Source: Armillaria gallica (Eukaryota > Basidiomycota > Agaricomycetes > Agaricales > Physalacriaceae). From it: 64,000 nt of DNA. A program made the translations under genes and the position numbers. The notes beneath the pieces were generated by a model, which worked only from the letters and a program-made list of their open reading frames with translations, ran no database searches and was not told where the DNA came from. The stretch is from the NCBI GenBank assembly GCA_037576215.1, contig JBANDB010000001.1, positions 4,774,001 to 4,838,000 of the forward strand, written 5' to 3'. Of this stretch, positions 33,105 through 44,655 are shown in pieces (position 1 is the first letter of the stretch; the number at the start of each line of letters is the position of its first letter).

Positions 33105-36100
33105 ATGGAGGACAAAGCTCCAATCAAGAAGAAAAGGCTGACTTATGCATGCGATAGGTGCCGTTTAAGAAAAAGTAAGCTTCCACTGGGCGTTCAACGT
33201 TCATTTCCTAGCTGCTCTAATACTTCCGTAGAAAAATGTAGAAACTGTCCGCCTCACCAGGTCCCACGAACGCAAAACTAAATGTTAGTCACGTCCAGGT
33301 GATGGCGTCTCTGGACAGAGTATCCGTTGCTCAAATTGTATCGCATTCGATGCAGAATGCACATATATTATTCCTACTAAGGTCAGTTCCTTCTTTACTG
33401 TCAAGTGTCAAGCCTTACGACGGCGCTTGCACAGAAACGTGGACGCAAGATAAAGTCAGATTTATCTGTACCTATGCTCCCCCTGGCACTTATTTCTATC
33501 GCAGTCCCAAGCAAGAATCGGCTCTAAACGCTTCGGCCTCGCATACTACGGCTTCAGATACATCGAGACGCACATACCGCGCTAGGTGCGACAATTGTAA
33601 ACTAGACGATCCCATAATGTGCAGCTCATATTTTTGTAGCTACGTTGAGGACCTAGAACGGCGCGCGGACGAACTGGAGCGTACGCTCAAAGAGGTTTGG
33701 TAACGCTGCACCTTCTCTATCGCTTTTCTCAGTCATCATAGCTCAATCCAGGCATCATTCTACCCAAAGGAGCAACACCGCAAGAGAAGCCTAGATGCTT
33801 ACCGATATCCGTGCACGGAGTCTTGTCTCATTCTGCAGGCTATACGTCCGAGTCCGAGGGGACCGACTCGCCTGAGGACGACTTAACACACCTTGACCTT
33901 TTGGTAAAAATGAAGAAGATGTCATTTAACCAGGAGTCGTTCAGCCAGAGATGTTTTGGACCGTCAAGTAGTTTTGCGCTCTTCATGAGTGCCATTTCTA
34001 CCGAAAAGAAGCCGAAAGGTGGCCTGAATACGATGCAACTACAAGATTATTCTAATGTGCATCCTGTATGTCCTACCTTAACAGCTGGCTCTCCTTTCGC
34101 TAACCAGCTTCGGTGACTAGTGGGAGTGTGCTACGGCTGACGCCGAAAAATCTCGCTACGTCTTTCCTGACAACGACGTTATCACGAGCCTAGTCGCCAT
34201 ATATTTCGAAACGATCAATCCAATTTTTCCGGTCCTGCATCGACCTACATTCATCAAAGACGTCGCCAACGGATTACATCTACGGGACGAATACTTCGGT
34301 GCTACGCTACTTCTCGTTCTATCTGTCGCCTCGCGATATTCCGACGACCCGAGGGTATTGGCAGATCCTAGCTCGAGACTTTCTGCAGGATGGGAATTCA
34401 TCAAGCAGGCTCCCCTCTTCAAGAAAGCGGTGTTGTCTCCTCCTAGCTTGTATGAACTTCAGTCACCTGTCGTAAGTTTATTCTCTTCACTTTTTCATCA
34501 AACTCAGAATGCTTTGAACTTTTGGAAGCTTGGGGCCATATACGCCCTTGGAACGTCAGTTCCTCGGTTCAGTTGGACGATGGTTGGGGTCGGATTACGC
34601 GCCGCAACAGAAATTGGATTACATAGGCGAAAGCCAGAGGGCCATAAGATGACAGTCGATGACGAACTCAAGAAGCGATCCTTTTGGTATTTCCCTATGC
34701 ATCGGATCGCCAAGAGATGTTGATAGTTCTATGTGTAGGGCACTCATTACACTTGACAGACTATTGAGCCTACACCTAGGACGACCTGTCATGATGCAAG
34801 AGGAAGAGTACGTCATTCTTGGTATAATACATTGCGTTTGCTGAACATTCCTATCTTGATGCAGCTTCGACTTGGAACTACCAATCGAATGTGACGACGA
34901 GTACTGGGATATTGGACCAGATGGAGAGGTGCATTTTTGCCAGCCGGGGGGAAAACCTTCCAAAATCAGCTATTTCAACGCGCAAATACGGTTAAGCGGT
35001 ATAATGTCGGTTGTCGTGAGGACGTTATATTCCATCAAGAAAGGTCGAGACATGTTAGGTCTTACCGGAGAGGGATGGGAGGAGCGTCTCGTTTCCGACA
35101 TAGATACATCTATGAATGATTGGATGAACTCCATCCCGATACATCGTACGCCTTCCTTTATACCTCTTCAATATTGCGCTGACTACCTTGTAGTGCGTTG
35201 GGACCCTGACCGCGATGATTCCCTGTGTTTGTATCAATCAGCGGTGTTATATACCACCTACTATATGCTCCAAATCCATATTCATCGACCCTTTCTACGC
35301 ACGGACTCTCCTCTGTCCGAGCCGTCACTCGCTATCTCTACGACTGTAGCCAGATCTTGTGCTCGAATCCTTCGGGTTCATCTGACAAGAATTAGAACCA
35401 TTGGACCCCATATTCTGGTGAGCTGAATATACCCAAGTTTCCTTTCGGTTATTTAGAAATTGATTAGATGGGAGCCTTCATGTCTGGTGCTGTACTGGTT
35501 ATGAACATCTGGAGTCGCAAACGGGCGGGCCATCCTCCTGACGGGGATGATCTGGTGAGCTTTGAAGAGTGTCTAGCCACCTTCATACGTGCTTCCGATA
35601 CGTGGGTGTTGCACTTCGTACCCTGAATACACTGAACTGTTCATTTAACAGGTGGAATATTGCGGGTCGTTCACTGTAAGTAGTGCTAGCTGTTTCAAAG
35701 TATCGCATCCGCGTCATGAGAAATGGGCGTCTAGGAAAATCTTCAAGGCTATGGCTTCCATTGAGACTGTTAGTCTTTTGGATGATACTTCTTTTTCCGC
35801 CACCCGTCCTCGGCAAAACACCGCTCCTGTATCTTCTCCCATCTGGAGCTCGTTCTGCTCTGTACCAGACGCAGGTCCTGAGCAATTTGGTACTGTTAAC
35901 GTTCCCTTTTTTGATATAAATCTTATTGACGAGAGTCGGCTTCCACAGATCGAGCAGATTTGAATAATGATCTAGTAACTCACCTAGACACTGACCCTCC
36001 CTTGATTCAGACGGACGAGGACTCATCAAGCCCGTCTCGGTCGTCATTCCTGAACCTATCCGAACCGGAGTTGTCTGGTAGGCTCGACATGTGGACTTTC

Positions 36101-36228
36101 GCGCCTCCAGGATTTAGGTGAGAATGTCGCAGTCTCTCGGACAATGTTTGGCTAATATGTGGACCTGTAGCTTTGCGGAGTGGGACGCATACGTTACCAG
36201 TTTGGGACTCGAGAATGGACCTTTCTAA
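33105..36228 (+). CDS. Zn2Cys6 transcription factor, copy 2
   Basis: Paralogue of 24728 with the same exon plan, apparently intact from MEDKAPIKKKR to the stop at 36226. The zinc cluster reads CDRCRLRKKKC DGVSGQSIRCSNC ... ECTY when the 6-base exon 33232-33237 is included; all six cysteines then fall at canonical spacing. A basic linker (KRGRKINPKQ) and coiled coil (YVEDLERRADELERTLKE) follow. The fungal-specific middle homology region runs from AIYFETINPIFPVLHRPTF through GVGLRAATEIGLHRRKP to LLSLHLGRPVMMQEED, and the C-terminus is acidic. Family members bind CGG-containing sites and regulate nearby metabolic genes; the target here is unknown. A 36-base stretch at about 34471-34506 can be read as intron or exon without changing the frame. 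Confidence 0.8.
33232..33237 (+). other. 6-base microexon in Zn2Cys6 copy 2
   Basis: AAAAAT between a TAG acceptor and a GTAGAA donor, in introns of 58 and 61 bases. It supplies two lysines and the first base of the third zinc-ligand cysteine codon. Confidence 0.75.
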
Positions 36229-36610
36229 CGATTTGGTTCCGTCGGTGAAAACGGTAAACGTAACCTACTTTGAGAAGGCGTGCACAGATCCGAAGAAAGA
36301 TGTGTAAGTTAAGCCGTACAGCTCTAATGGAATTATGCCAAACGAGTGGATCATGCATATTCTGGCTACACGGCGCTACCAACTAGACTGTATAAGAGAG
36401 GAAAAGTAGTGACATGTCTAGTACAATGACCTCTCAAAACCGTGACGCCATATACTCCCTACTCACGCGGTATCAAAACCAAATTCAAGTGAGAGCCTCG
36501 GGGGAAAGGAAATCCACGATGACAACGTATTTCATCCCCATGAGTTCAGAGAGAACACAATGTTGGGTTCTGCAACTTGTTGGGAAGATTCCCGACGATA
36601 ACAAACATGG
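36229..36610. other. Convergent intergenic region
   Basis: Between the stop of Zn2Cys6 copy 2 and the tiny last exon of the membrane protein. Nothing recognised. Confidence 0.5.
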
Positions 36611-38938
36611 TTAGTCACTGCGGGCAGTTTATGCACTGATAATGGGAACCCCGAAATTAGCAACTTCTAAAGTCCGAAGGGAAGAAAACAGACATACAAC
36701 AAGGAAAGGGTGATATCACCACCGACTTTCGCCTGAATGGCAATATCGACCTCGAGGTTAAGGCATAGTCTGAGTTTCAGCGCCTCTTTCTGCTTTCCTG
36801 CACCCACTGTAGGTATTGGTCTACGTCTCCTGATAGTCGGCTTTCGCGAAACAGTAAACGGTGTAGCTGAGATTGATGACGATATCGCCGGCGCCGAAGT
36901 GTCATTTCCCAATAGAAACGGCTGTGGTGCCGCCGTTTGTCGCGCGGAGATTGGATCAACCGAGGAATAATTATCCCTTGAAGGTAGAGAAGCCAACGAC
37001 TGCATCGCTGAATCCAACAGGAGTGGTTGCACAAAGTTGTTTGTCCCAGTGACAATAGCGGGACTCTCATCCACTGTTTCAACACCGCTAGCTTCATCGA
37101 CCGTAGACGAGGTTTTCAGAATGTCAAAGGAGACACCTTCTGGTCTAGGCGGCTCCATATCCCGTCCCGCGAGTGAAGCAACAGGAGTATCGGGAATGGC
37201 AAAGCCATACGTCGGAGGTTCGGGAAAGAAGCTCAAGGAAAACGCACTCGGAAGTGGAGAATCCCCCTCCGCATCGGTATCCGAATTGGTGTTTGTGCTT
37301 GCGGTGGGAACCATTAATGTCAATTTCTCCTGTGCGCTTGGAGTAGTCGCATCCTTTGCATCCGAAAAGGTCGGAGTTGATGGAGAGAACAGACGCAGCA
37401 TTGCGACACTTTGATCTAGCTTGCCTAGTTGGCGCAGGAGTTCATCAAAGGATGCTGTGCTGTGAGAATTCAGCAATTTGCGATTCGTTCTGGTTGGTGA
37501 CCTGTCTCCTATAGCCTTGATGATACCGTTCAACTCATGTACTCGGGAATAAGGGCCTGACGGAGAGACGTCCGAAGCGAAAATGGGCTTTGGGGCAGGT
37601 AAAGATGAACTGTGAACCTCCAGATAATATGAAGAAAAGGAGACATCCATCTTAGGACCCAGAGGAGGCAAAACCTCGCCCTTGTTAATCGGAGTGTGCT
37701 TTAAATATGACGAGGGCATGTGAAGTAGCGTGTTTCTGAATGACTGCAAACGCGGGTGAACCCGCACATCAAAAGCAGCATAGACAATCTCCGTGGTAGG
37801 AGTACGATGCGGCTGGCCAGGAGAGCCACCTAGCTCCGGGTCGTTCCTATCCCACAAAAAAAAGCTGGTTTGTCCGCTGGAATAAGGCCCCGGTGACTTT
37901 CGACGAGTGTTCCATGCAGAGTCAAGGGTGTCGTGATAAATGGACCCAGTGCGAATGTGTCTGGGAAGGCTCTTGGAGCTTCTGGAACCGCCCCGACCAC
38001 TGAATGAAGATGTCTGTGCTTTCCGGATCTGAAGTTGGCGCATCGCTGGGGTGATGTAGAAAATGTCCATCAGGAGGAATGCGATCAAGATGTATAACTC
38101 GAGGGCTTGAAGAAACCGACCAAGAGTCGTTTCCGAGAAAGCGACTACAAACGCGGTAAGTAACGACAACTGGAATGGTACTGATCAAGAAACGTACAGA
38201 TTACTAATTGTCCGATACCTATCCCGAGGCCTATCAACAGAGCGACAATGGGACCCAGATAAGAGAGAAACCGTAGCCACCATGGACTGACGAGGGAATG
38301 ACTGACGGGGGAGAGAATGGCGTTGAAGAAAAGTTTAAGAATGAAAAACGAAGAGACCGTGATTTCGATGGTAGATTCGACCGTGTATGCCACCCCATAG
38401 TGACGTTGAAATATTCTCCAGATGATTTGCATGATAGGGATGACCACCGTGAGTGCCAAAAGGCCCCACTTGAGAATGAAACCAAGGTAACCCCAACGCT
38501 GCCAGCTGGAGCTGTGGGCGCGATATCGAGGTTCATATTTGGCGTTGCGATCTTGAAGATTGAGGGGTGGCTCACCACGAGGACGCTCGGCGATGAGCAT
38601 CCAGAAGAACATGAAACGAAGGCCATTTGACAGGGCGAGAGTGAGTTCTCTGGTATAGACAAGACCTCTGACCGAGTGTACATCATAGCCTCGGAGGATG
38701 TTATGGCTGCCCCTCGCGCCAAGTTGGTTCAAATCGAAGATAGATGCGGCAAAGGCCAACAGAGTCGATAGATAAAGGTACAATGAAGGTCTAGACAGAA
38801 TTGATCATGAACAAGTGATGCACGCGATATCCCGAGGACTTACAAATCCACTTGTATCATTGCAAGCAAAAAGGTCGAAATACCAAACGCCGCGAATCCT
38901 ACGCAGAGGAATGAGAAGTCTGCCAATACTGACTCCAT
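36611..38938 (-). CDS. Seven-transmembrane protein with C-terminal KLRL tail
   Basis: Exons 38938-38844, 38790-38198, 38144-36698 and 36617-36611 total 2142 bases, 713 residues. Seven hydrophobic segments are visible in the first 265 residues, among them FLCVGFAAFGISTFLLAMI, LYLYLSTLLAFAASIF, FMFFWMLIA, GLLALTVVIPIMQIIW, FFILKLFFNAIL, LGPIVALLIGLGIGIG and LYILIAFLLMDIF. A long Ser/Pro-rich, probably cytosolic region follows. The protein ends GKQKEALKLRLCLNLEVDI ... GGDITLSL, the same tail as the small family, with the same phase-2 terminal intron (donor GTATGT) and a 7-base last exon giving Phe-Asp-stop. GKQKEA also precedes the tail in copy 9. A GPCR-like role is possible but no family was recognised. 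The start is the first in-frame ATG; an upstream leader exon could exist. Confidence 0.7.
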
Positions 38939-40426
38939 ACATGAAAAGTCCGAGTCAACTGAGTGCGCCGTCAGGCTAGCAAAGCACGACTTACTGCAGT
39001 GTCATCGTTCAAAGAGAGAGATGCGACAGCAGCTGTTGGCATCCTGAGCCGTGCAGCGTGTCTAGAAGCTGTAAGGATCCGCCAGGGGTTTGACAATGTA
39101 TAGAAGGAAGGCTCAACCACAATCAAGTGGTCGCCTCGTCAAAAAGAAGTCGAATAAGTTTATGAATTCCAGCTTGTACGACGGGAAGCCTAACCCGAGG
39201 CCTCAGAAGAAAAGAAAGGCGAAGGCGAGAGGAATGGCAACCAGGACCAGCAGCTACGGATCTCTCGCAGTAAAAGAAAGGACCAAAACGGGCAGAAGGC
39301 GCCCTCGAAACCCCTCCTCTGCGCCTTAGAAGGAGCGAATGGTAGATGGTGGAGCTCGAGAAAGTAATGGGTAATCGTCCGGCGCATCGGTATCAACCGA
39401 CATTTTTGCATGACAACGGTTGAAACGCTGCGTTGATGATGGTGGCCAGGTGTGTTCTGGTGTGCTCCAAACCGTCTGGACCTGCGTCGGCATGCAACGG
39501 CATTTACACCGGTTTGATGCCGCTCGTTTAGACCTTGTGTTGATCGACAGGGCCAAGGAAGAGGCGGAAATGTGAAGGGCCCGGGAAGCAGAGTGAATGG
39601 AGAAGCGGATGGTTTTTGAGACATTGTAATCGGTGTTCGTCGCTCGTAGAGAGTGGGTCCTAGGGAGGGACGTTGCGCATATGATAAATGGAGAGCCGGC
39701 TGGAGAGACATCGTTCGTACGACATGATGAACGCGTTGCCTAGTGGTTTCATTCGTTTTAGAGCGGTGCGAGTGACTTTCCAAGGTGAGTTCTACCGGGG
39801 TCCGGGAAAAAGTTCACTGGCAATTGTCTTCACTTCGAGGGCCTAAGAGTCATGGATAAGCAAATCTACGGAAAAGAAAAACAGTTCCTCACCATGCACC
39901 CAGAGACGCCAGGGATATGGCCCCGCTGCCGGACCCGAACCAAGACCAACGAATAGAGATGACTTACGGATTCAGTCTCGCTCCTGGTGGATACCGGAAT
40001 GTTTTGTAATATCAAACCGTCACTAGATACCGTGAACAGCCGGCAGTGAAGTGGATTTGCCCAAGTTTGGCCACGAAGTTCTGCTGTAAGCCTGGGACGA
40101 TCTATTCAAAAGAACAGAAATCTTGAGTGGTACGTAGTATGGCCCTTCCGAGTCATTGCCCGACAACCAGAGTACCCGGATTTTGAAGATTAGGAGCGGG
40201 GAGTTTTGAGTCACACGAAGAGATAATTGGTCAAAAATGGATTGGAAAGCAGCGCTACACGTAAGAATGGCACATCCAGTACATCTCCCATCCACCATCA
40301 AATTATCGAAGAGGACTACATGTCCAAAGGATTCAGTAAAGGAACACCCGATGACGAAACCAAGACTACTAACCCGACGATTGACAACTGACCAACCTCC
40401 CAGTACATTCAAGTACGACGATCAGT
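38939..40426. other. Intergenic; long minus frame not accepted
   Basis: Contains the promoter of the membrane-protein gene. A 197-codon minus-strand frame (39783-39190) has no motif and a basic, serine-rich composition that looks spurious. Nothing else is recognised. Confidence 0.4.
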
Positions 40427-40673
40427 TCACTCACTGCGCGCATCGAAAATCAGCCAAGCTCGCTAGAATGAATGCGAGATATACTCACAGGAGAGAGAGG
40501 GTGATGTCGCCGTTGACTTTGGCCTGGATGGCGATCTCGACCTCAAGGTTGAGGTCAAGGCGGAGCTTCAGAGCCGCGGGGGGCGCAGCCTGGCGCTCAG
40601 AGCGGCCGACGATTTGTCCACCGAGGACGGAGGAAGATTGGGTAGGTGCGTACTGGGTTTGTGGGGCAGACAT
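40427..40673 (-). CDS. Small KLRL-tail protein, copy 4
   Basis: Exon 1 (40673-40489) codes MSAPQTQYAPTQ, the SSSVLGGQIVGRSERQA linker and the tail ending NGDITLSLL. The intron (donor GTGAGT at 40488) ends with CAG at 40434, and the 7-base last exon T-GAG-TGA adds Leu-Glu. About 63 residues. It is almost the same as copy 10 at the far end of the window. It is divergent from copy 5 at 41658, about 1 kb away, the closest pair in the family. Confidence 0.8.
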
Positions 40674-40703
40674 TGTTGGGAGATTTGCTGGCCAGTCAAT
40701 GCT

Positions 40704-40711
40704 CTTTTATA
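40704..40711 (-). promoter_or_regulatory. TATA box of KLRL copy 4
   Basis: TATAAAAG on the minus strand, about 31 bases before the ATG at 40673. Confidence 0.7.
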
Positions 40712-41615
40712 TGCGACTAGTGATTTCTGGGGGAGAGATTTTGGAAGTCCGGAGCCCCCGTGGAATGTAGGGCGTGTTCCAATTGTCAAACTGGAAGCTA
40801 TTCGAGTTGTCGTAAGCCTGCAATGGACGCTTGCCGACCCAGCGCATCCATGATGATCATCACACTTGTCGTGATATTCTTCTCCATGACAGAGCTACCT
40901 GGGTCGGACGCAGACAGGTGAAAGAAGAGCATTCAAGTTAGGGCAAGAAATGGTGGTCGTGGCGGCTGGCGAAATTCGGACTAATTTGTTGCAACAAGAA
41001 GATGAGCTTCGAACAATACCTAGACAGGCCGACTCACGAAACTGTCATCCCGTCAAAGGTTCTTTTCCCGTGATAGCTGATTTTGAGAGCAAAAAATGCT
41101 GCACGTTTGATGAAAAAGATAACGAAATGGGGTACGTCGAGACCCAAGGTTGCGGTGATATTTTCTGGAAATCTACTCTGGGGAATGAAGACGCGCCTCG
41201 AGGACCGTCGCGGGGAATTGATGGCGTAAGAGTAGCAGAGTCGTGGATGATGGTGGTTGCAAATCAAGCCGGACTTTCCCGCAATGACTAAACTAAAGCT
41301 GGAGTGGAATTTTGGATCCACAGGCACCCATACATATGGCTGGCCGTGCCATCAACAAAATACTATATTACACCAGATTACACCTCTACTCCGTGTGTTC
41401 TACTTCACATGTCTATGTTCAAAAGGCCCCGAGTCGCAGGCAAGGGTATTTTCTGCAGCGTGTTCCATATGAAATAAGAACCGTTACGTACTGAGTGCCT
41501 TCTCTGCAGCTTCGTGACGAAAAAAGTTAAGTTGCTTGGGCGAGGCACCCGACCTATTGTACTGCATTATTGCGCAAAAACATCCTCATTTATACCTCGG
41601 GTCTGTCGATTCTCG
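40712..41615. other. Divergent spacer between KLRL copies 4 and 5
   Basis: Contains no recognisable gene. It should hold the upstream control regions of both genes. Confidence 0.45.
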
Positions 41616-41623
41616 TATAAAAG
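41616..41623 (+). promoter_or_regulatory. TATA box of KLRL copy 5
   Basis: TATAAAAG 35 bases before the ATG at 41658. Confidence 0.7.
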
Positions 41624-41657
41624 CCCAAGCAAAACGTCCTACTCAGTATCAAACAAC

Positions 41658-41869
41658 ATGTCTGCCCAAGAAACCTCTATTGCTACCCGCTCCACCCAGG
41701 GAACCGTCGCTCCCAAGGAAGCTTTGAAGCTCCGTCTTGACCTTAACCTCGAGGTCGAGATTGCCATCCAGGCCAAGGTCAACGGCGACATCACCCTCTC
41801 TCTCCTGTGAGTTGATGATTACCACCGTCTTGGGCGATCCATGCTGACTGGTCGTTTCACAGTGAGTAA
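41658..41869 (+). CDS. Small KLRL-tail protein, copy 5 (shortest)
   Basis: Exon 1 (41658-41806) codes only MSAQETSIATRSTQGTVAP, then KEA and the tail ending NGDITLSLL. The intron GTGAGT...CAG (41807-41862) and the 7-base exon T-GAG-TAA add Leu-Glu. The protein is 51 residues, so the variable part is under 20 residues. This indicates that the tail is the conserved and presumably functional unit. The first exon uses mostly C- or G-ending codons, as expected for a highly expressed fungal gene. Confidence 0.8.
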
Positions 41870-42881
41870 ATGGGCCGTAGGATTGGAGGGAGCGTATCAG
41901 ACTTTCGATTGTTGACTTCAGGTGAGATTCTTAATTGGACCCGCCGTCGTCGATCCTGACGCCTGTCTGTCAAGCACGTCGCCAGTCGACTACCCAACCT
42001 TCACTTTGCCCTTTCACAGATGTTGTCAGTTATTCGGGTTTCATGCGCGTAGTACATACCAATATCATGTGTTGCTTTTCGGGATCCATACTTTCTAAGT
42101 CACGGTCCAGCGTCCGGTCAATGGTCTATAGAAGCCCAGTATTCCACTTTGTGAGGCATGTGACACCCTTGATATTTATGACTGTCAATAGCGCGCCGTC
42201 AGAAACCAGGGCTGCGCGCTCAGTACAGCAATGTTTCGGTACAGCTATTTCGGTTGTTTGATTAGAAGGTGACTGCGAGCAGAGAGAAGGAGAAATGTTA
42301 CTAACTTTTCTCCTTGGTCCAAAGAGTATGAGCCTATGCCGAAGTAAATCATGATGCCCGAGACATGGCACCTTGCAGGTTCGTATATTTAACCGGTAGA
42401 CACGTTGTATCAGGAGCGTCGATGCAGTGAAAAACAATAAACCATCTGTCGCACAGAAATTGTCAGCGAAGGACATATTTAGCACGCTAGGTTCCCCATT
42501 TCCACAGTATCACTGGCCACGTGCAGACGTCAGGTCAACTAGCTTCATTGAATTGTCCTCGAGTGAAAACTCTGCAGAAGAACGCCAGGGAGACCGGATA
42601 AGCATGGTCATTGGAGACCAGACAAGACGGCGTTCACGGTGCCAAAAATGACAATCAACACTTTTGTAGCAGATTTATGCACGCTCCGTTGCCTGTACTT
42701 CCAGATGGCTAGCGAACTGAGGTTACCGAAGCAGATACGAGTGCAGTGCGAAAAGCGACAATGAGAAACGAGCATGAGGGTGCGGACCGGTGAGCCGGGG
42801 ATATCGCCGCGACGGCGTGACCTGAACGCTGTATTTGTCTGACCTGCGCCTTTTCGAGCTGCTTTCAGGATTCTCAACTCG
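41870..42881. other. Intergenic, nothing recognised
   Basis: Short motif-less frames only. Confidence 0.5.
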
Positions 42882-44465
42882 ATGTCCTGCCTCACCTGCT
42901 GCAACTGTGGATTCGTCAATTTCGTTCCTACCGTGCCACAGCTACAAAATATCACAGCTCTCCATAGCTCCGACAGCGTCGTTTCGCAAATTCTGCGCGG
43001 ATCACGGTCATTGCTCGATGCTGACCATGCCCTCATCGATGCCGAAATCGCTAAGCTGGAACGGTTGCGGTGTTTGTATGATGACCAGCTTCAAGGAATT
43101 CAGACGCGCCAAGGTCCAGTCTTGAAATCCTTGGAAAATCACCGGTCGGTTTATGCTCCCATCCGCCGTCTCCCTCGAGATATTCTCATCGAAATATTCC
43201 ATCTCGTTTGTGCCTCTTCGAGCTTGGGTGGGGGTCCTTATTGGGCCCTCGGAGCAAGAACCCATGATAGTTTAGACCTATCCGGGCCTCTTTGGGTTTT
43301 AGGTCGCGTCTGCGGGCTTTGGAGGGATACATTACACACCTCGCCAGCGTCCTGGGCTCGGAATGTCGTATTGAAGTCCCCTTTTTCCAAGCACGCTCCC
43401 GAGATACTGCAGACCTATCTCGAGCATACAGGCGAACACCCTCTCAACCTGATGCTCACCTGCGATCGCCCCAACGTAGGGGCCAGCGAGATCATGTCCC
43501 TAGTTGTTCAATCCTGCTATCGCTGGAAAAATATGCGCATTTTTACCCACATAAATCACACGCACTCCTTGGATTCCATATCACATCTTCCCATCCTGCA
43601 GACGATTAAATTAGATGTCCTCGAAGACCGCAACTTTGGTTGTCGCTTGGACATGTGCTTGAATGCCCCGCAGCTATGGCAAGCATCCCTTTCAAGCCAA
43701 GGGATCCATCAAGTGAGGTTGCCGCCCTCGATAACTCATTATTCCGGATGTATCACTAGCGTGGAAGATTTCCAGCTCCTCTCCCACCTACCCAAGCTTA
43801 GAACATGTAGCCTTCGACCCTTCTGGAAGTCGTCGGTCAAACTGCGAGTCGAAGTGCCGGTGATTATGGCGGAACTTCGTCATCTCTGCGTGGATTGTGC
43901 AGATTTTGTCAACTTCATGACTGCGCCTCTCCTCCAACATTTGACCGCGTCCGTGTTACCAGGGCAACAATCAGCCTGTATTACTTCCTTCCTCCATCGA
44001 TCGGGATGCCACCTCGAGAGCTTCATTTACATTGAGCGCACATTGGTCGAGCCCTCTTCGGAGTCGTCAGCCTTGATCAGCAATATGCTCTCATCGAAGG
44101 CGTGTTCTACCATCTCTCGTCTCAAAATTCACCTTGATCCACGGTTGGACCAATTTGCCGGGGTCCTCAGTCTTCCCTCAGTCCTACCCAATCTACGCCA
44201 TCTCATCCTTTGCATAATGGCACCTGCAGAGAAAGATGAGTGGCATCCCATTCTCGATATGATACGCTCCCGCCGTGACGCAAGGTTGATAAAAACTGTT
44301 GAACTGCAGTTTGCGAATGATGAGTGTATATCAATGTACGGGTATGACATCACAGCAGAAACCAGAGCTCTCGCTGGGGACAGGTTGGAGGTGCAGGTTG
44401 AGGCGTGGAACCCGCCGGCTATGGAAGACTGGGCCAGATTTCATGGGTCGACCGTAATCGGATGA
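42882..44465 (+). CDS. Zinc-ribbon F-box protein
   Basis: Single exon, 527 residues, complete. It starts MSCLTCCNCGFVNF (CxxCxxC), has the helical linker (LLDADHALIDAEIAKLERL) and the F-box with APIRRLPRDILIEIFHLVC, then GPLWVLGRVCGLWRDTLHTSPASWA. The C-terminal 350 residues hold irregular leucine-rich repeats. It is the closest relative of the partial gene at the left edge of the window (shared DSLDLSGPLWVL and WARNVV wording). Presumed SCF substrate adaptor. Confidence 0.85.
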   Translation: MSCLTCCNCGFVNFVPTVPQLQNITALHSSDSVVSQILRGSRSLLDADHALIDAEIAKLERLRCLYDDQLQGIQTRQGPVLKSLENHRSVYAPIRRLPRDILIEIFHLVCASSSLGGGPYWALGARTHDSLDLSGPLWVLGRVCGLWRDTLHTSPASWARNVVLKSPFSKHAPEILQTYLEHTGEHPLNLMLTCDRPNVGASEIMSLVVQSCYRWKNMRIFTHINHTHSLDSISHLPILQTIKLDVLEDRNFGCRLDMCLNAPQLWQASLSSQGIHQVRLPPSITHYSGCITSVEDFQLLSHLPKLRTCSLRPFWKSSVKLRVEVPVIMAELRHLCVDCADFVNFMTAPLLQHLTASVLPGQQSACITSFLHRSGCHLESFIYIERTLVEPSSESSALISNMLSSKACSTISRLKIHLDPRLDQFAGVLSLPSVLPNLRHLILCIMAPAEKDEWHPILDMIRSRRDARLIKTVELQFANDECISMYGYDITAETRALAGDRLEVQVEAWNPPAMEDWARFHGSTVIG

Positions 44466-44655
44466 GACAGAGTTTAAATGCATCCTGATTGGTGCATAGA
44501 TGCTGCAGGCAGTTCATACGTGGTGCGGGCATCTATTCAATTTCATATATCCTCAAACCCCCATTGGTGTGATGCGGGAGGAATCTGTACGAAGTCTTCA
44601 ACTTGAACCTAGTTCAGGCATTGTGACCTCGCTAGAACCGGCGAATTTCTAGGTG

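Noticed and set aside
36667..36698. Extended C-terminus YVCFLPFGL on the seven-helix protein
   Set aside because: It is produced by reading into the terminal intron; the intron position matches the small family, so splicing to the 7-base exon at 36611 is preferred.
39190..39783. 197-codon minus-strand frame
   Set aside because: Basic, low-complexity composition and no motif or splice support; likely chance.
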